DNA from: Clostridium sp. CS001
GTDB lineage: Bacteria; Bacillota; Clostridia; Clostridiales; Clostridiaceae
Length of the DNA: 64,000 nucleotides
Assembly (NCBI RefSeq): GCF_020443565.1
Contig: NZ_JAIZZN010000012.1
Coordinates: 42,490 to 106,489 of the forward strand
Reading direction: 5' to 3'
Position 1 is the stretch's first letter, and every line of letters starts with the position of its first letter. The position numbers and the translations under genes are program-made. Shown here in pieces: positions 1 through 9,331 of this stretch. Under the pieces are notes generated by a model. It was not told where the DNA came from. It made no database searches and saw only the letters and a list, made by a program, of their open reading frames with translations.

Positions 1-858
1 AGTTTCTAATTTACTATTAATTATTACATCATCTAGCTCCGATAGTTTTTCTATAAAATACTTCTTAAGGTCTAAAACTTTATTAAAATTCGCATACTGA
101 TTTTTGCACATAATTTCTGCTGCTGCTTCAAATCCTACGATTCCAGCAAGATTTTCTGTACCTGATCTTAAATTTCTTTCTTGCCCACCACCGTTTATTA
201 AGCTATTTGGCATAAGTCCCTTCCTTATATATGAAAATCCAATTCCGCGAGGTCCATGGATTTTATGTGCACTAGTAGATAGTAAATCAATATTAAATTT
301 TTCTACATCAATAGGAAGCTTTCCATAACTTTGAACTGCATCTACATGAAACTTTGCCCTACTACTTTTCTGCTTTATTAATTTCCCTATAAGCTCTATG
401 TCCTGTATAACCCCTATTTCACTGTTAACATGTGCTATACTTACGATTTGAGTGTCCTTAGTTATACTGTCCATAAGCTGCTCTACATTAATTCTACCAT
501 TTTCATCTACATCAATATAAGTAACCTTTACTCCTAAATCTTCTAGTGACTTAAATGTGTTTATAATACTTGAATGTTCTATTTTGGTGGTTATTATATG
601 AGACGCAGCCTTAGCAAAACCCTTTATAAGAAAATTATTACTTTCACTTCCCCCTGATGTAAATATTATTTCCTCACTACTAGCATTTATACTTTTAGCA
701 ATGTTTGCTCTAACCTCCCTAAGTTTTTGCTCTGCCTTAAATCCTAAACTATGTGATGAAGATGGATTACCATAATAATTCTTCATGGTGCCACATACAG
801 CCTCAATAACCTCTTCATAAGGCATTGTGGTTGCACTGTTATCTAAGTATATTTCCAT
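1..858 (-). CDS. Cysteine desulfurase, NifS/IscS-like (C-terminus cut by window edge)
   Basis: The first 286 codons of a class V aminotransferase-fold cysteine desulfurase run off the left edge of the window. The protein starts MEIYLDNSATT, typical of NifS/IscS, and has the SGGSESNN segment near residue 80 and the PLP-lysine motif SAHKIHGPRG near residue 198. The family takes sulfur from cysteine for Fe-S cluster, thiouridine or thiamine synthesis. The ATG at 858 follows a good ribosome binding site (AAGGAGAG). The scaffold partner or thiI gene that could name the pathway would lie beyond the edge, so no symbol is given. The upstream neighbour hcp is divergent. Confidence 0.92.
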   Translation of the reverse strand, partial: MEIYLDNSATTMPYEEVIEAVCGTMKNYYGNPSSSHSLGFKAEQKLREVRANIAKSINASSEEIIFTSGGSESNNFLIKGFAKAASHIITTKIEHSSIINTFKSLEDLGVKVTYIDVDENGRINVEQLMDSITKDTQIVSIAHVNSEIGVIQDIELIGKLIKQKSSRAKFHVDAVQSYGKLPIDVEKFNIDLLSTSAHKIHGPRGIGFSYIRKGLMPNSLINGGGQERNLRSGTENLAGIVGFEAAAEIMCKNQYANFNKVLDLKKYFIEKLSELDDVIINSKLET

Positions 859-1061
859 ATTTTAATATCTCTCCTTTTTAAATCATCATCTTTAGCCCTG
901 CAATATTAACATCTTCAGAAGGAGAGTTACTTTCCCACTAAAGTATTCTAATTAATTCTTAGTATTTTGCTCTGAATTATTTAATTATAAATATGTTAAT
1001 TATCAATGTCAATAAGTAAAAAGGAAAGTATACAATCTTAAACTTTATAATATTTTTTTTC

Positions 1062-1103
1062 GTAACTATGGTTACGGAAAAATAATTTATTCTACGCTAT
1101 AAT
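1062..1103 (+). promoter_or_regulatory. hcp promoter with Crp/Fnr-type inverted repeat
   Basis: In the 356-bp gap between the desulfurase and hcp, an inverted repeat GTAAC-TATG-GTTAC (1062-1075) precedes a perfect -10 TATAAT (1098-1103), and there is no good -35 hexamer. The repeat centre (1068.5) lies about 41.5 bp before the expected transcription start near 1110. That is the classical position for a class II Crp/Fnr-family activator. From memory, HcpR sites of this GTAAC-N4-GTTAC form control hcp in clostridia; that identification is inference. Nothing else stands out in the gap. Confidence 0.6.
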
Positions 1104-1214
1104 AATCACATAAGACGAGAGTGATTAATAAAAGATAGCTAATATAAATAAAAATAATCATGTGTATAACTTATGAAAAAATAAAATATTAGATAAATTT
1201 AGGAGGAAAAATAT

Positions 1215-2930
1215 ATGAGTATGTTCTGTTATCAATGTCAAGAAGCAGCAGGTGGAAAAGCATGTACAGTAAAGGGTGTTTGCGGTAAAACTTCAGACCT
1301 CGCAGTAACTCAAGATTTATTAATATTTATCACAAAAGGAATTTCAGTTTATAGTACAAGAGCTAGAAAACTTGGTGTTGTAAATGAAGAAGTAGATAAC
1401 TTTATAGTGGAAAGCTTGTTTGCAACTATAACTAATGCAAACTTTGATAGAAATGTATTTATTCAAAGAATTAAAAAAGGTTTAGAACTCAGAGAAACTA
1501 TAAAAAAGCAGTATATTTCTGCTGGTGGTTCCCTTCATGCTCCTAGAGAAGCTACGAATTGGCTTGAAAAAGTAATGAGTATCCTCGGAGCTAAATATAC
1601 AGTAGAGGAAACATTACCTGAAGCTGCCACTTGGTTTGCAGATAATATGGATGCTTTTGATGAAAAAGCTTCAAAGGTAGGAGTTCTCGCTACACTAAAT
1701 GAGGATATTAGATCTTTAAGAGAACTATTAATTTATGGTTTAAAGGGAATTGCTGCTTATTTAGAACATGCACATAATTTAGAATATAACGATAAAGAAA
1801 TTCATGGTTTCATGCAAAAAGCTTTAGCGGCTACCTTAGACGACAGCCTAGATGCAAATGCCTTAGTAGCATTAGTGCTTGAATGTGGTAAATTTGGCGT
1901 AGATGCAATGGCATTACTAGATAAAGCAAATACTTCTAGCTATGGCAATCCTGAAATGACTAAAGTTAATATAGGCGTTAAAAATAACCCAGGTATATTA
2001 ATAAGTGGACATGACTTAAAAGACATGGAAGAACTATTAAAGCAAACAGAAGGTACTGGCGTAGATGTATACACTCATAGTGAAATGCTACCAGCAAACT
2101 ACTATCCAGCATTTAAAAAATATTCACACCTCGTAGGAAATTATGGTAACGCTTGGTGGAAACAAAATGAGGAGTTTGAAAGCTTTAACGGCGTTATATT
2201 AATGACAACAAACTGCATTGTTCCTCCTAAAGCTTCTTATAAGGATAGACTTTATACTACTGGTGTTACTGGTTTTGAAGGAGTTAAACATATTCCAAAT
2301 GGTAAAAATGGACAACCAAAAGACTTTTCTGCTTTAGTTGCCGAGGCTAAAAAATGTAAAGCACCTAGAGAACTAGAAAATGGTGAGATTATTGGTGGTT
2401 TTGCTCATAATCAAGTATTAGCTTTGGCAGATACAGTGGTTGAAGCAGTTAAATCTGGAGCAATTAAAAGATTCTTTGTAATGGCAGGCTGTGATGGAAG
2501 AATGAAAAGTAGAGATTACTATACTGATTTTGCAAAAGAATTACCAAAGGATACTGTAATCCTAACTGCTGGTTGTGCAAAATATAAATATAATAAACTT
2601 GATTTAGGTAATATTTCTGGTATTCCAAGAGTACTAGATGCCGGACAATGTAATGATTCCTATTCACTAGTGGTTATTGCTCTTAAATTAAAGGAAGCCT
2701 TTGGACTTTCTGATATTAATGAATTACCGATATCATATAACATTGCTTGGTATGAACAAAAGGCTGTAATAGTTTTACTAGCACTACTTCACTTGGGAGT
2801 AAAAAATATTCATTTAGGACCATCTCTTCCTGCTTTCTTGTCTCCAAGTGTAGCTAAAATCTTAATAGATAACTTTGGAATTTCAGGAATAACCAACGTA
2901 GATGAGGATATTAAAATGTTTATGGGCTAA
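1215..2930 (+). CDS. hcp: Hybrid cluster protein (hydroxylamine reductase / NO reductase)
   Basis: This 571-residue cytoplasmic protein carries the N-terminal cluster motif C5-x2-C8-x8-C17-x5-C23, the spacing of hybrid cluster proteins from obligate anaerobes. Downstream Cys segments TTNC, VMAGCDG, LTAGC and DAGQC supply ligands of the hybrid Fe-S-O cluster. The family reduces hydroxylamine in vitro and acts in nitric oxide detoxification and S-nitrosylation in vivo. The ATG follows AGGAGG at a good distance. The gene is monocistronic, with a dedicated promoter upstream and a terminator after the stop. No hcr reductase lies beside it, as expected for the anaerobe type. Confidence 0.96.
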   Translation: MSMFCYQCQEAAGGKACTVKGVCGKTSDLAVTQDLLIFITKGISVYSTRARKLGVVNEEVDNFIVESLFATITNANFDRNVFIQRIKKGLELRETIKKQYISAGGSLHAPREATNWLEKVMSILGAKYTVEETLPEAATWFADNMDAFDEKASKVGVLATLNEDIRSLRELLIYGLKGIAAYLEHAHNLEYNDKEIHGFMQKALAATLDDSLDANALVALVLECGKFGVDAMALLDKANTSSYGNPEMTKVNIGVKNNPGILISGHDLKDMEELLKQTEGTGVDVYTHSEMLPANYYPAFKKYSHLVGNYGNAWWKQNEEFESFNGVILMTTNCIVPPKASYKDRLYTTGVTGFEGVKHIPNGKNGQPKDFSALVAEAKKCKAPRELENGEIIGGFAHNQVLALADTVVEAVKSGAIKRFFVMAGCDGRMKSRDYYTDFAKELPKDTVILTAGCAKYKYNKLDLGNISGIPRVLDAGQCNDSYSLVVIALKLKEAFGLSDINELPISYNIAWYEQKAVIVLLALLHLGVKNIHLGPSLPAFLSPSVAKILIDNFGISGITNVDEDIKMFMG

Positions 2931-2961
2931 TAGCCTAACTTACTAATAAGATTAATCAAAT

Positions 2962-2999
2962 AAAAGATGAGAATGCAAATAGCGTTCTCATCTTTTATT
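2962..2999 (+). terminator. Intrinsic terminator of hcp
   Basis: A 12-bp perfect stem (AAAAGATGAGAA paired with TTCTCATCTTTT) around an 11-nt loop is followed by a T-rich tail, 32 bp after the hcp stop. Confidence 0.85.
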
Positions 3000-3123
3000 T
3001 TAACCATCCTTATAGCCTAAGGCTTGGTTTTATGGTAGAATAAATTATTGTAATATATAATTTATTTGCTAACATTTACATAATTTAAAAAACTTATAAA
3101 TCAACTTTGAGGGGGATGCATCT

Positions 3124-4188
3124 GTGGAGAAAAAGGTTAAAAATATAAGTATTTACGACCTAAAACCTAATATGATTTTATCAGAAGATTTAGTTTTAAA
3201 TGGCTTAACCTTAGTTACAAAGGAAGTTCCACTAAATAACTCCATGATAAAAAAGATACTTGAATTCTATCCATCAAACACTATTAGTATTTATTTAACT
3301 GAAGAAGAAGCAATAATATCTGCTATGCAAGATTCAAGACAACAAGTTTTAATTCAAACGGAAAATAAATTAAGCAAATTTTCAAATATTGTAGATAATT
3401 TTTTAAGTAAAGTAGAAGGAAGCTCAGAACCCGACTTAACCGAAATAAGAACTATGTCTAAAGATATTTTAGATAGTTTTAATGATTATGGTTCTATTTT
3501 AAAGAGCATAACTAACTCCAGAGCTATTGATGAATATCTTATGAGACATTGTGTAAATGTCGCACTTTTAAGTTCCATGCTAGGTACATGGTTAAATTTT
3601 TCTAAACAGGACTTAACTCTTTTAACCTATGCTGCTTTTCTTCATGATGTGGGTAAAACAAAAGTTAACCCCTCCATATTGAATAAATCTTCAAAACTTA
3701 CAAAATCAGAATTTGAAGAAGCGAAGAAACATTCAATTTATTCTTATGAACTTGTAAAAAGCATTCCTTACTTGGATAACTCTGTAAGCTTAGGCGTTCT
3801 TATGCACCATGAACGTTTAGATGGTTCCGGTTATCCTCTTGGCCTAAAAGAAGATAAAATTAGTACTTTTGCAAAAATAATAGGAATTACAGATATGTTC
3901 GATGCTATGACATCTGATAAAATCTATAGCAAAAGGCAAAACCCCTTTAAAGTGTTAGAAATTATGCAACATGATTGTATGGGTTTATTTGATTATAATT
4001 ATCTAAGTACATTTATAAGAGAAATGGCTAATTATTACACTGGTGAGATGGTAAAGCTTAGTGATGACTCTGTTGGAAAGATAATTAAAATAGATCTAAA
4101 TAATATTTCCAGGCCTCTTATATCCATTAATTCAAATTTCATAGATTTAAACAAAGAAAATGATTTATCTATTATAGAACTTATATAA
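3124..4188 (+). CDS. HD-GYP domain protein, probable cyclic-di-GMP phosphodiesterase
   Basis: This 354-residue protein has an N-terminal region of about 130 residues without a recognised domain, then an HD-GYP domain. The metal-binding HD is in FLHDVGK near residue 174 and the diagnostic HHERLDGSGYP lies near residues 227-237. HD-GYP proteins hydrolyse cyclic-di-GMP or related cyclic dinucleotides to control motility, biofilm or sporulation. The start is GTG at 3124 after GAGGGGG; an ATG seven bases upstream is out of frame. No receiver domain or membrane segment is visible. The next gene starts 16 bp after the stop, so the two may be cotranscribed. Confidence 0.9.
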   Translation: MEKKVKNISIYDLKPNMILSEDLVLNGLTLVTKEVPLNNSMIKKILEFYPSNTISIYLTEEEAIISAMQDSRQQVLIQTENKLSKFSNIVDNFLSKVEGSSEPDLTEIRTMSKDILDSFNDYGSILKSITNSRAIDEYLMRHCVNVALLSSMLGTWLNFSKQDLTLLTYAAFLHDVGKTKVNPSILNKSSKLTKSEFEEAKKHSIYSYELVKSIPYLDNSVSLGVLMHHERLDGSGYPLGLKEDKISTFAKIIGITDMFDAMTSDKIYSKRQNPFKVLEIMQHDCMGLFDYNYLSTFIREMANYYTGEMVKLSDDSVGKIIKIDLNNISRPLISINSNFIDLNKENDLSIIELI

Positions 4189-4204
4189 AAAAGGAGTGCT
4201 AAAA

Positions 4205-5104
4205 ATGATACCTAACGACAAAAGAAAAAGTTTTCTCGCTGATATGTCATTATTACTTGTAGCAATCATGTGGGGTGGCGGTTTTATAGCTGTAAAAGGT
4301 GCTTTAGACAATATTACACCTTTTTATATGATGGCAATGCGTTTTAGTATTTCTGTAATAATTATGCTAGTGGTTTTCAGGAAAAAGGTTAAGCTTATTA
4401 CTAAAAATGATTTAAAATGGGGAACCCTTGTTGGACTTCTCTTATTCTTAGGCTTTGCTGCGCAAACAATTGGAATGCAATATACAACTGCTGGCAAAAA
4501 TGCCTTTTTAACTGGCACTAATGTAGTTATCGTGCCCTTTCTTTATTGGATAATCAGTAAAAAGAGACCAGATAAGTACTCACTAATCTCTGCCTTTCTC
4601 TGCTTTTTAGGAATAGGCATGTTGACCTTAGATGGAGGAATACGCCTTGGACTTGGTGATAGTCTAACTTTATTATGTGCAGTATTTTTTGCAGCTCATA
4701 TAGTTTCTGTTGGTTTCTTTACTGAAACGGTTGATGCTATATCCCTTGTAATAATACAACTAGGTGCTGCTGCAGTATTTTCAATTATAGCTGCTTTAAT
4801 TTATGAACCAATGCCACCGTCATTGGGTTCAGATACAATGTTTGCAATTGGATATTTGGCAATTTTCAGCACAATGATAGCATTTATCATACAAAATGTA
4901 GCACAGAAATACACTACATCTACCCATGCTGCCATTATTCTATGTTTGGAATCTGTCTTCGGCTCTATCTTATCTGTAATAGTACTTAATGAAATATTTA
5001 CATCAAAAATGGTTTTAGGATGTTTAACAATATTTATTGCAATAATAACAACAGAAACCAAATGGGATTTCTTAAAAAAGAAAAAAGTTTCCTCTACTAC
5101 TTAA
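4205..5104 (+). CDS. DMT-superfamily EamA-type transporter
   Basis: This protein of about 299 residues has roughly ten hydrophobic segments arranged as two EamA repeats. It begins with the typical ALLLVAIMWGGGF-like first helix and has the conserved Q-x-I-G-M-Q-Y-T region near residue 90. EamA proteins export or import small metabolites such as amino acids, and the substrate cannot be read from the sequence. I place the start at the ATG at 4205, eight bases after AAGGAG; the in-frame GTG at 4196 overlaps that ribosome binding site. It probably shares a transcript with the upstream HD-GYP gene. Confidence 0.88.
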   Translation: MIPNDKRKSFLADMSLLLVAIMWGGGFIAVKGALDNITPFYMMAMRFSISVIIMLVVFRKKVKLITKNDLKWGTLVGLLLFLGFAAQTIGMQYTTAGKNAFLTGTNVVIVPFLYWIISKKRPDKYSLISAFLCFLGIGMLTLDGGIRLGLGDSLTLLCAVFFAAHIVSVGFFTETVDAISLVIIQLGAAAVFSIIAALIYEPMPPSLGSDTMFAIGYLAIFSTMIAFIIQNVAQKYTTSTHAAIILCLESVFGSILSVIVLNEIFTSKMVLGCLTIFIAIITTETKWDFLKKKKVSSTT

Positions 5105-5155
5105 ATTAAGGTGGTACGTTTTAATAGATTATTAATAAACAAATCAAAGCAACCA

Positions 5156-5164
5156 TGCTATAAT
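5156..5164 (+). promoter_or_regulatory. Extended -10 promoter of the CBS gene
   Basis: TGCTATAAT gives an extended -10 element about 55 bp before the CBS-protein ATG. No clear -35 hexamer is present, which extended -10 promoters tolerate. Confidence 0.4.
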
Positions 5165-5219
5165 GGTATTGTCAGATACCTTACAAACAAAATAATAATC
5201 TTTAAAGGATGGGTAAACT

Positions 5220-5660
5220 ATGAATATAGCTTTTTTTCTTACGCCTAAAAGTAAAGTTGTTTATGAAAAGCAAAGTTCCACAATGAGGCAAGCGTTAGAA
5301 CGAATGGAGTATCACAGGTATTCAGCTGTACCTTTAATTAATGAAACTGGCAATTATGTAGGCACTCTAACTGAAGGCGATTTATTATGGAAAATTAAAA
5401 ATACCCCAAATTTAAGTTTTCATGATACAAGTAAGATTTTAATTGAGGATATCCCTAGGCACATCTGTAATAAAGCAGTATTAATTAATTCAGACATAGA
5501 GAGTTTAATATCTCTATCAAAGGACCAAAATTTTGTTCCTGTGGTGGATGATAATGATGTTTTTATAGGAATAATAAAAAGAAGTGATATAATAACTTAT
5601 TGTTTTAATTTATTATATGACAATAATGAATTAAAGAAGTTTAATTTAATAGCCACATAA
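5220..5660 (+). CDS. CBS-domain pair protein
   Basis: This 146-residue soluble protein consists almost entirely of two CBS motifs. The first, around residues 15-60, contains YSAVPLINETGNYVGTLTEGD; the second, around residues 85-130, contains FVPVVDDNDVFIGIIKRSD. Such modules usually bind adenine nucleotides and act as energy sensors. No catalytic domain is attached, so it is a stand-alone CBS protein of unknown partner. An extended -10 (TG-C-TATAAT, 5156-5164) lies in the 115-bp gap upstream, and AAAGGATGG precedes the ATG. A strong terminator follows. Confidence 0.88.
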   Translation: MNIAFFLTPKSKVVYEKQSSTMRQALERMEYHRYSAVPLINETGNYVGTLTEGDLLWKIKNTPNLSFHDTSKILIEDIPRHICNKAVLINSDIESLISLSKDQNFVPVVDDNDVFIGIIKRSDIITYCFNLLYDNNELKKFNLIAT

Positions 5661-5661
5661 T

Positions 5662-5705
5662 AAAAACACCAATATTAGCAAGCTGCTAATATTGGTGTTT
5701 TTCTA
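5662..5705. terminator. Bidirectional terminator between CBS gene and nagB
   Basis: A 19-bp perfect stem (5662-5680 with 5684-5702) with a 3-nt loop has A-rich and T-rich flanks. It can end transcription of the CBS gene on the plus strand and of the murQ-nagB operon on the minus strand. Confidence 0.88.
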
Positions 5706-5728
5706 CTACTTCACATGAGATTATATTC

Positions 5729-6463
5729 CTAAGTCACATTCAAGTAACTTGCCGCTTCTTTATCTAGAATCACTGTTACATCATTATGGAGTTGCAAAAT
5801 TGAAGCAGGTACGTTAGGATTTATTTTGCCTTTAATGGCCTTTTCTATAATTTCAGCCTTATTTTTTCCACTTGCTAGCAAAATAATCTTCTTAGAGCTC
5901 ATTATTGTTTTTATTCCCATACTTATGGCTTTTACTGGCACATCCTCTATTGAGTCAAAAAACCTAGAATTAGCCTCTATAGTTTGTTCATCAAGATTAA
6001 CTAGATGGGTTGCTACCTCAAAGCTTACACTCGGTTCATTGAATCCGATATGTCCATTTCCACCTATACCCAAGATCTGCATATCTATGCCACCAGCTTC
6101 TCTTATCTTGTTTTCATACTCTAAACATACAGTACTTATATCCTTTGCCATTCCACTGGGAACATTAATATTTTCTTTATTTATATTTATATGATTAAAC
6201 AGATTATTAATCATATAACTAAAGTAACTTTGAGGATTTTCTCTATTAAGACCATAATATTCATCCAAGTTGAAGGTTTTAACCTCATTAAAGTCTACCT
6301 CATCCTTTTTATATAACTCAATTAATTCTTTATACATTCCCAGTGGTGTATCTCCAGTAGCTAAGCCTAATATGCTATCTGGCTTTAAAATAACTTGACT
6401 AGCTATCATCTTTGCAGCTTTTTCACTCATTTTTTCATAATTATCTACCACTATAATTCTCAT
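5729..6463 (-). CDS. nagB: Glucosamine-6-phosphate deaminase
   Basis: This 244-residue enzyme converts glucosamine-6-phosphate to fructose-6-phosphate and ammonia. It has the phosphate-binding GLATGDTP segment near residue 40 and the family signature GIGGNGHIGFNEPS near residue 130. Its length matches Bacillus NagB (about 242), which lacks the allosteric tail of the enterobacterial enzyme. The ATG at 6463 follows GAGGTGG; an in-frame ATG 15 bases upstream would leave no ribosome binding site. It is the last gene of the gntR-murQ-nagB operon and closes the route from MurNAc-6-P towards glycolysis. The nagA step is not encoded in this window. Confidence 0.96.
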   Translation of the reverse strand: MRIIVVDNYEKMSEKAAKMIASQVILKPDSILGLATGDTPLGMYKELIELYKKDEVDFNEVKTFNLDEYYGLNRENPQSYFSYMINNLFNHININKENINVPSGMAKDISTVCLEYENKIREAGGIDMQILGIGGNGHIGFNEPSVSFEVATHLVNLDEQTIEANSRFFDSIEDVPVKAISMGIKTIMSSKKIILLASGKNKAEIIEKAIKGKINPNVPASILQLHNDVTVILDKEAASYLNVT

Positions 6464-6478
6464 ATTACACCACCTCAT

Positions 6479-7357
6479 TTAATAGTTCAATATTTTTAAT
6501 GCCTCTGCTACACTTCCCTTGCTTTCTTCCAAGGCTTCCTTTGCTTTTTCTACAGAAACACCTTTTTTAATTTTTATAATACTTACTTTAGGATTGTATT
6601 CACAGATTTCCAAAGTCTCATTTATGAGGCTGTCCTTCTCACCTGTGGCAAGCTTTACTATCTCCCTTACACGTTGTTGTAGCTTTTTATTAATAGGTCG
6701 TACATTAACCATTAGATTACGATAGGTCTTGCCAATCCTTACCATGGCTACAGTACTCAACATATTCAGAACCATTTTTTGAGCCGTACCTGCCTTCATT
6801 CTAGTAGACCCTAGTAACACTTCTTCTCCAACTTGTACTGCTATAGTAACTTCGCAAATTTCTTTAAGTTTTCCTTTTGGATTGCATATAAGCGCTACAG
6901 TTTTGCAGCCTATTTCCTTAGCGTATTCCATTGCACGCACAACATATGGAGTATTTCCACTAGCTGTTATACCTACTAAAACATCATTTTTATTTATACT
7001 TACTCCTTTTAAATCATGGACAGCTAGTTCTGGCTCATCCTCTGTATGTTCGAGCCATCCACTTAAAGCCTCTACACCACCAGAAATAATTCCTTGAACC
7101 ATAGAATCAGAAACTCCAAAGGTAGGAGGACATTCTGAGGCATCCATTACCCCTAACTTACCACTTGTACCACTTCCAATATAAAAGAGTCTGCCTCCTT
7201 CTTCAAAGCTTTTCACAATTATTTCTACGGCTTTCTCGATATTAATCAACTCTTTTTCAATAGCCATAGCTATTTTCTTATCCTCTTCATTTATATTTTT
7301 AAGAATTTCTAATGTGCTCATTGCATCTAAATTAGACTTATTATTACTTTCCATCAT
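6479..7357 (-). CDS. murQ: N-acetylmuramic acid 6-phosphate etherase
   Basis: This 292-residue SIS-fold enzyme cleaves the lactyl ether of MurNAc-6-P to give GlcNAc-6-P and D-lactate in cell-wall recycling. It has the YIGSGTSGKLGV sugar-phosphate motif near residue 60, the DASECPPTFG segment and the conserved GSTRMKAGTAQK segment near residue 185. The ATG follows GGGGGT. Its stop lies 15 bp before the nagB start, and the nagB ribosome binding site overlaps the junction, so translation is probably coupled. The operon neighbours gntR and nagB fit amino-sugar recovery from peptidoglycan. Confidence 0.96.
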   Translation of the reverse strand: MMESNNKSNLDAMSTLEILKNINEEDKKIAMAIEKELINIEKAVEIIVKSFEEGGRLFYIGSGTSGKLGVMDASECPPTFGVSDSMVQGIISGGVEALSGWLEHTEDEPELAVHDLKGVSINKNDVLVGITASGNTPYVVRAMEYAKEIGCKTVALICNPKGKLKEICEVTIAVQVGEEVLLGSTRMKAGTAQKMVLNMLSTVAMVRIGKTYRNLMVNVRPINKKLQQRVREIVKLATGEKDSLINETLEICEYNPKVSIIKIKKGVSVEKAKEALEESKGSVAEALKILNY

Positions 7358-7409
7358 AAATACCCCCCTTGTGTGCGGCTGGTAGAATCTTGAACTTTCA
7401 CAACTCTTC

Positions 7410-8141
7410 TTATTTCAAAATTATTTCATATTTATATTTATCGCTTCTGTATATTGCTTTAGTATATTCTATTGGTACCCCATTTTCCAAATAAGTGGTT
7501 CGCCTAAATATTAATGCCAAAGCACAATTTTCTTGGTTCAAAAGTTTACTTTCATATTCATTTAACATTATAGGTTCAATAGTTTGTTTAGCCTTGTATG
7601 GATGGTGCCCATACTTTTCACGCAAGATAGCATACAAAGATTTATCTTCAATCATCTCTCTAGTAATATCATTAACTAAATAATATGGAATCCAAGCTGT
7701 TTCAATGGCTACGGGTTGTTCATCACTAAATCTCAATCTTTTAATTTCAACAACCTTACTTTCCTCTTTAGGCATTTTCAGTTCAACTTTGTTCTGCTTT
7801 GTAGCTTCTATAACCTTAAAAGACAGCATTTTAGTTTTTGATATCACTCCATTTTCTTTCATTTGCTCAGTAAAACCTTTAAGACGTGATATTTCATGAT
7901 TAACCTTTTCAATAGACACAAAAGTTCCTTTTCCCTGTTCTCTATAAATTAATCCCTCATTTACTAATGACATAATAGCCTTATTTACAGTCATTCTACT
8001 AATTCCTTGAATTTCACAAAGTTCTCTTTCAGTTGGGATTGCTTGCCCTGGCTTTAAAACTTCATTTTCTATCATTTCTTGTAGTATCTCTTTTAGCTGG
8101 TAATGAAGTGGTATAGGGTTATCCCTTGAAATCTTCCTCAA
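7410..8141 (-). CDS. GntR/HutC-family repressor of amino-sugar genes (NagR/DasR-like)
   Basis: This 243-residue regulator has an N-terminal GntR winged helix (residues 10-75, with PTERELCEIQGISRMTVNKA) and a C-terminal UTRA effector domain (residues 95-240). It matches the layout of B. subtilis NagR (YvoA), which senses glucosamine- and N-acetylglucosamine-6-phosphate. It is the first gene of the operon with murQ and nagB. A 16-bp dre-like operator lies 70 bp upstream of its ATG, so autorepression is likely. The effector is inferred from family and context. Confidence 0.92.
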   Translation of the reverse strand: MRKISRDNPIPLHYQLKEILQEMIENEVLKPGQAIPTERELCEIQGISRMTVNKAIMSLVNEGLIYREQGKGTFVSIEKVNHEISRLKGFTEQMKENGVISKTKMLSFKVIEATKQNKVELKMPKEESKVVEIKRLRFSDEQPVAIETAWIPYYLVNDITREMIEDKSLYAILREKYGHHPYKAKQTIEPIMLNEYESKLLNQENCALALIFRRTTYLENGVPIEYTKAIYRSDKYKYEIILK

Positions 8142-8211
8142 AACTTTTCCTCCTTAATTTGAAATAAATTTCTGTATACATAAACATAGTTTGTATGTTA
8201 TTATATTGTTA

Positions 8212-8227
8212 TGTTGTATAGACCAAT
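8212..8227. promoter_or_regulatory. dre-like operator for the GntR repressor
   Basis: TGTTGTATAGACCAAT matches the NagR/DasR-type palindrome (ATTGGTATAGACCAAT, from memory) at 13 of 16 positions. It lies about 70 bp upstream of the gntR ATG within the 241-bp divergent region between gntR and the antiterminator gene. On the minus strand it overlaps a plausible -35, with a TATAAT 15-16 bases downstream. Binding would repress gntR-murQ-nagB until amino-sugar phosphates accumulate. Confidence 0.55.
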
Positions 8228-8382
8228 TATATTTCAAATCTGTTTTTTTTACAACCTATTTAATTAACAAATATAAATTTAGTATTTCTTTGAGTATATA
8301 AAAATATATTAATAATAATATATTTTTACTGTTTCATATTATTTGAAATTTATTTTAATAAACTGCAGGAGGTATTAAGGTT

Positions 8383-9231
8383 ATGGGTTCCCTTTTTAAA
8401 GCTGATTATACAATACAAAAGGTATTCAATAATAATGTTTTATTAGTTACACAAAAAAAGAAAGAAAAAATACTATTTGGAAAAGGCTTAGGTTTTGGGA
8501 AACATTTAGGTGAAATACTCTCTTCTGATACAAAAATAGATAAAGTATTTTCTTTGGATGATAAAACTAATTATAATAACTTCAAAGAACTTGTGACCAC
8601 TGTTGATGATGAATTAATCGGCCTATGCGAAGAGATTATATTTATGATATCCAAAGAGCTTAACGAAGAGTTAAATGAAAAAATACACATTTCACTTACA
8701 GATCATATTGCTTTCACCTTAAAAAGACTTAAACAAAATGATGAAATTGAAAATCCATTTTTAGTAGAAACTGAAACACTATATAAAAGAGAATTTGAAA
8801 TAGCTAGAAAAGCTGTTTCCATGCTTGAAAAGAAGATGAATATTGTAATTCCAGATGGTGAAATAGGCTTCATTACACTACATATTCATTCTGCTAGAAA
8901 CAAGGGTAAGTTATCTAATACTATAAAATATTGTTTCTTATCTAATTCAATCATAGAGCTTATAGAAGATAGTTTAAATTTACAGGTTGATAAGAAATCA
9001 ATTGATTATGCTAGATTTATAACTCATATTCGCTTTGCCATTGAAAGATTACTTAACAATTCCCCAATTAGGAATGAACTACTGGATATTGTCAAGAAAC
9101 AGTATGCTGAATCCTATTCCTTGGCTGAAAAAGTCTGCAAACTTATAGAATCGGAATTAAATTTAGATGTTTCACCTGATGAAGTTGCATACATTGCTGT
9201 TCATATAGAGAAACTTAGAGATCCGTGTTAA
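8383..9231 (+). CDS. BglG-family transcription antiterminator, GlcT-like
   Basis: This 282-residue protein has an N-terminal RNA-binding CAT domain (residues 8-62, with VFNNNVLL and GKGLGFGKHLGE) followed by two PTS regulation domains. Candidate phosphorylation histidines are in TDHIAF and LHIHSA (PRD1) and in THIRFA and AVHIEKL (PRD2). Among the family it reads closest to GlcT, which lets polymerase pass a terminator in front of ptsG. No PTS gene or RAT-terminator overlap is next to it here, so its target lies elsewhere. The ATG follows AGGAGGT, and a terminator follows the gene. Confidence 0.88.
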   Translation: MGSLFKADYTIQKVFNNNVLLVTQKKKEKILFGKGLGFGKHLGEILSSDTKIDKVFSLDDKTNYNNFKELVTTVDDELIGLCEEIIFMISKELNEELNEKIHISLTDHIAFTLKRLKQNDEIENPFLVETETLYKREFEIARKAVSMLEKKMNIVIPDGEIGFITLHIHSARNKGKLSNTIKYCFLSNSIIELIEDSLNLQVDKKSIDYARFITHIRFAIERLLNNSPIRNELLDIVKKQYAESYSLAEKVCKLIESELNLDVSPDEVAYIAVHIEKLRDPC

Positions 9232-9276
9232 ATTAATTTTGTTTAAATTTTTAGTTTAATAATGCTTTGTATAAAA

Positions 9277-9320
9277 AAACCGTAAAGTAAAGTCTAAGTA
9301 ACTTTATTTTACGGTTTTAA
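9277..9320. terminator. Terminator after the antiterminator gene
   Basis: A stem of about 17 bp with one mismatch (9277-9293 with 9301-9318) and a 7-nt loop ends in TTTTAA. It lies 45 bp past the antiterminator stop and just before the first copy of the 130-bp repeat. Confidence 0.8.
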
Positions 9321-9331
9321 TAATATACTTT

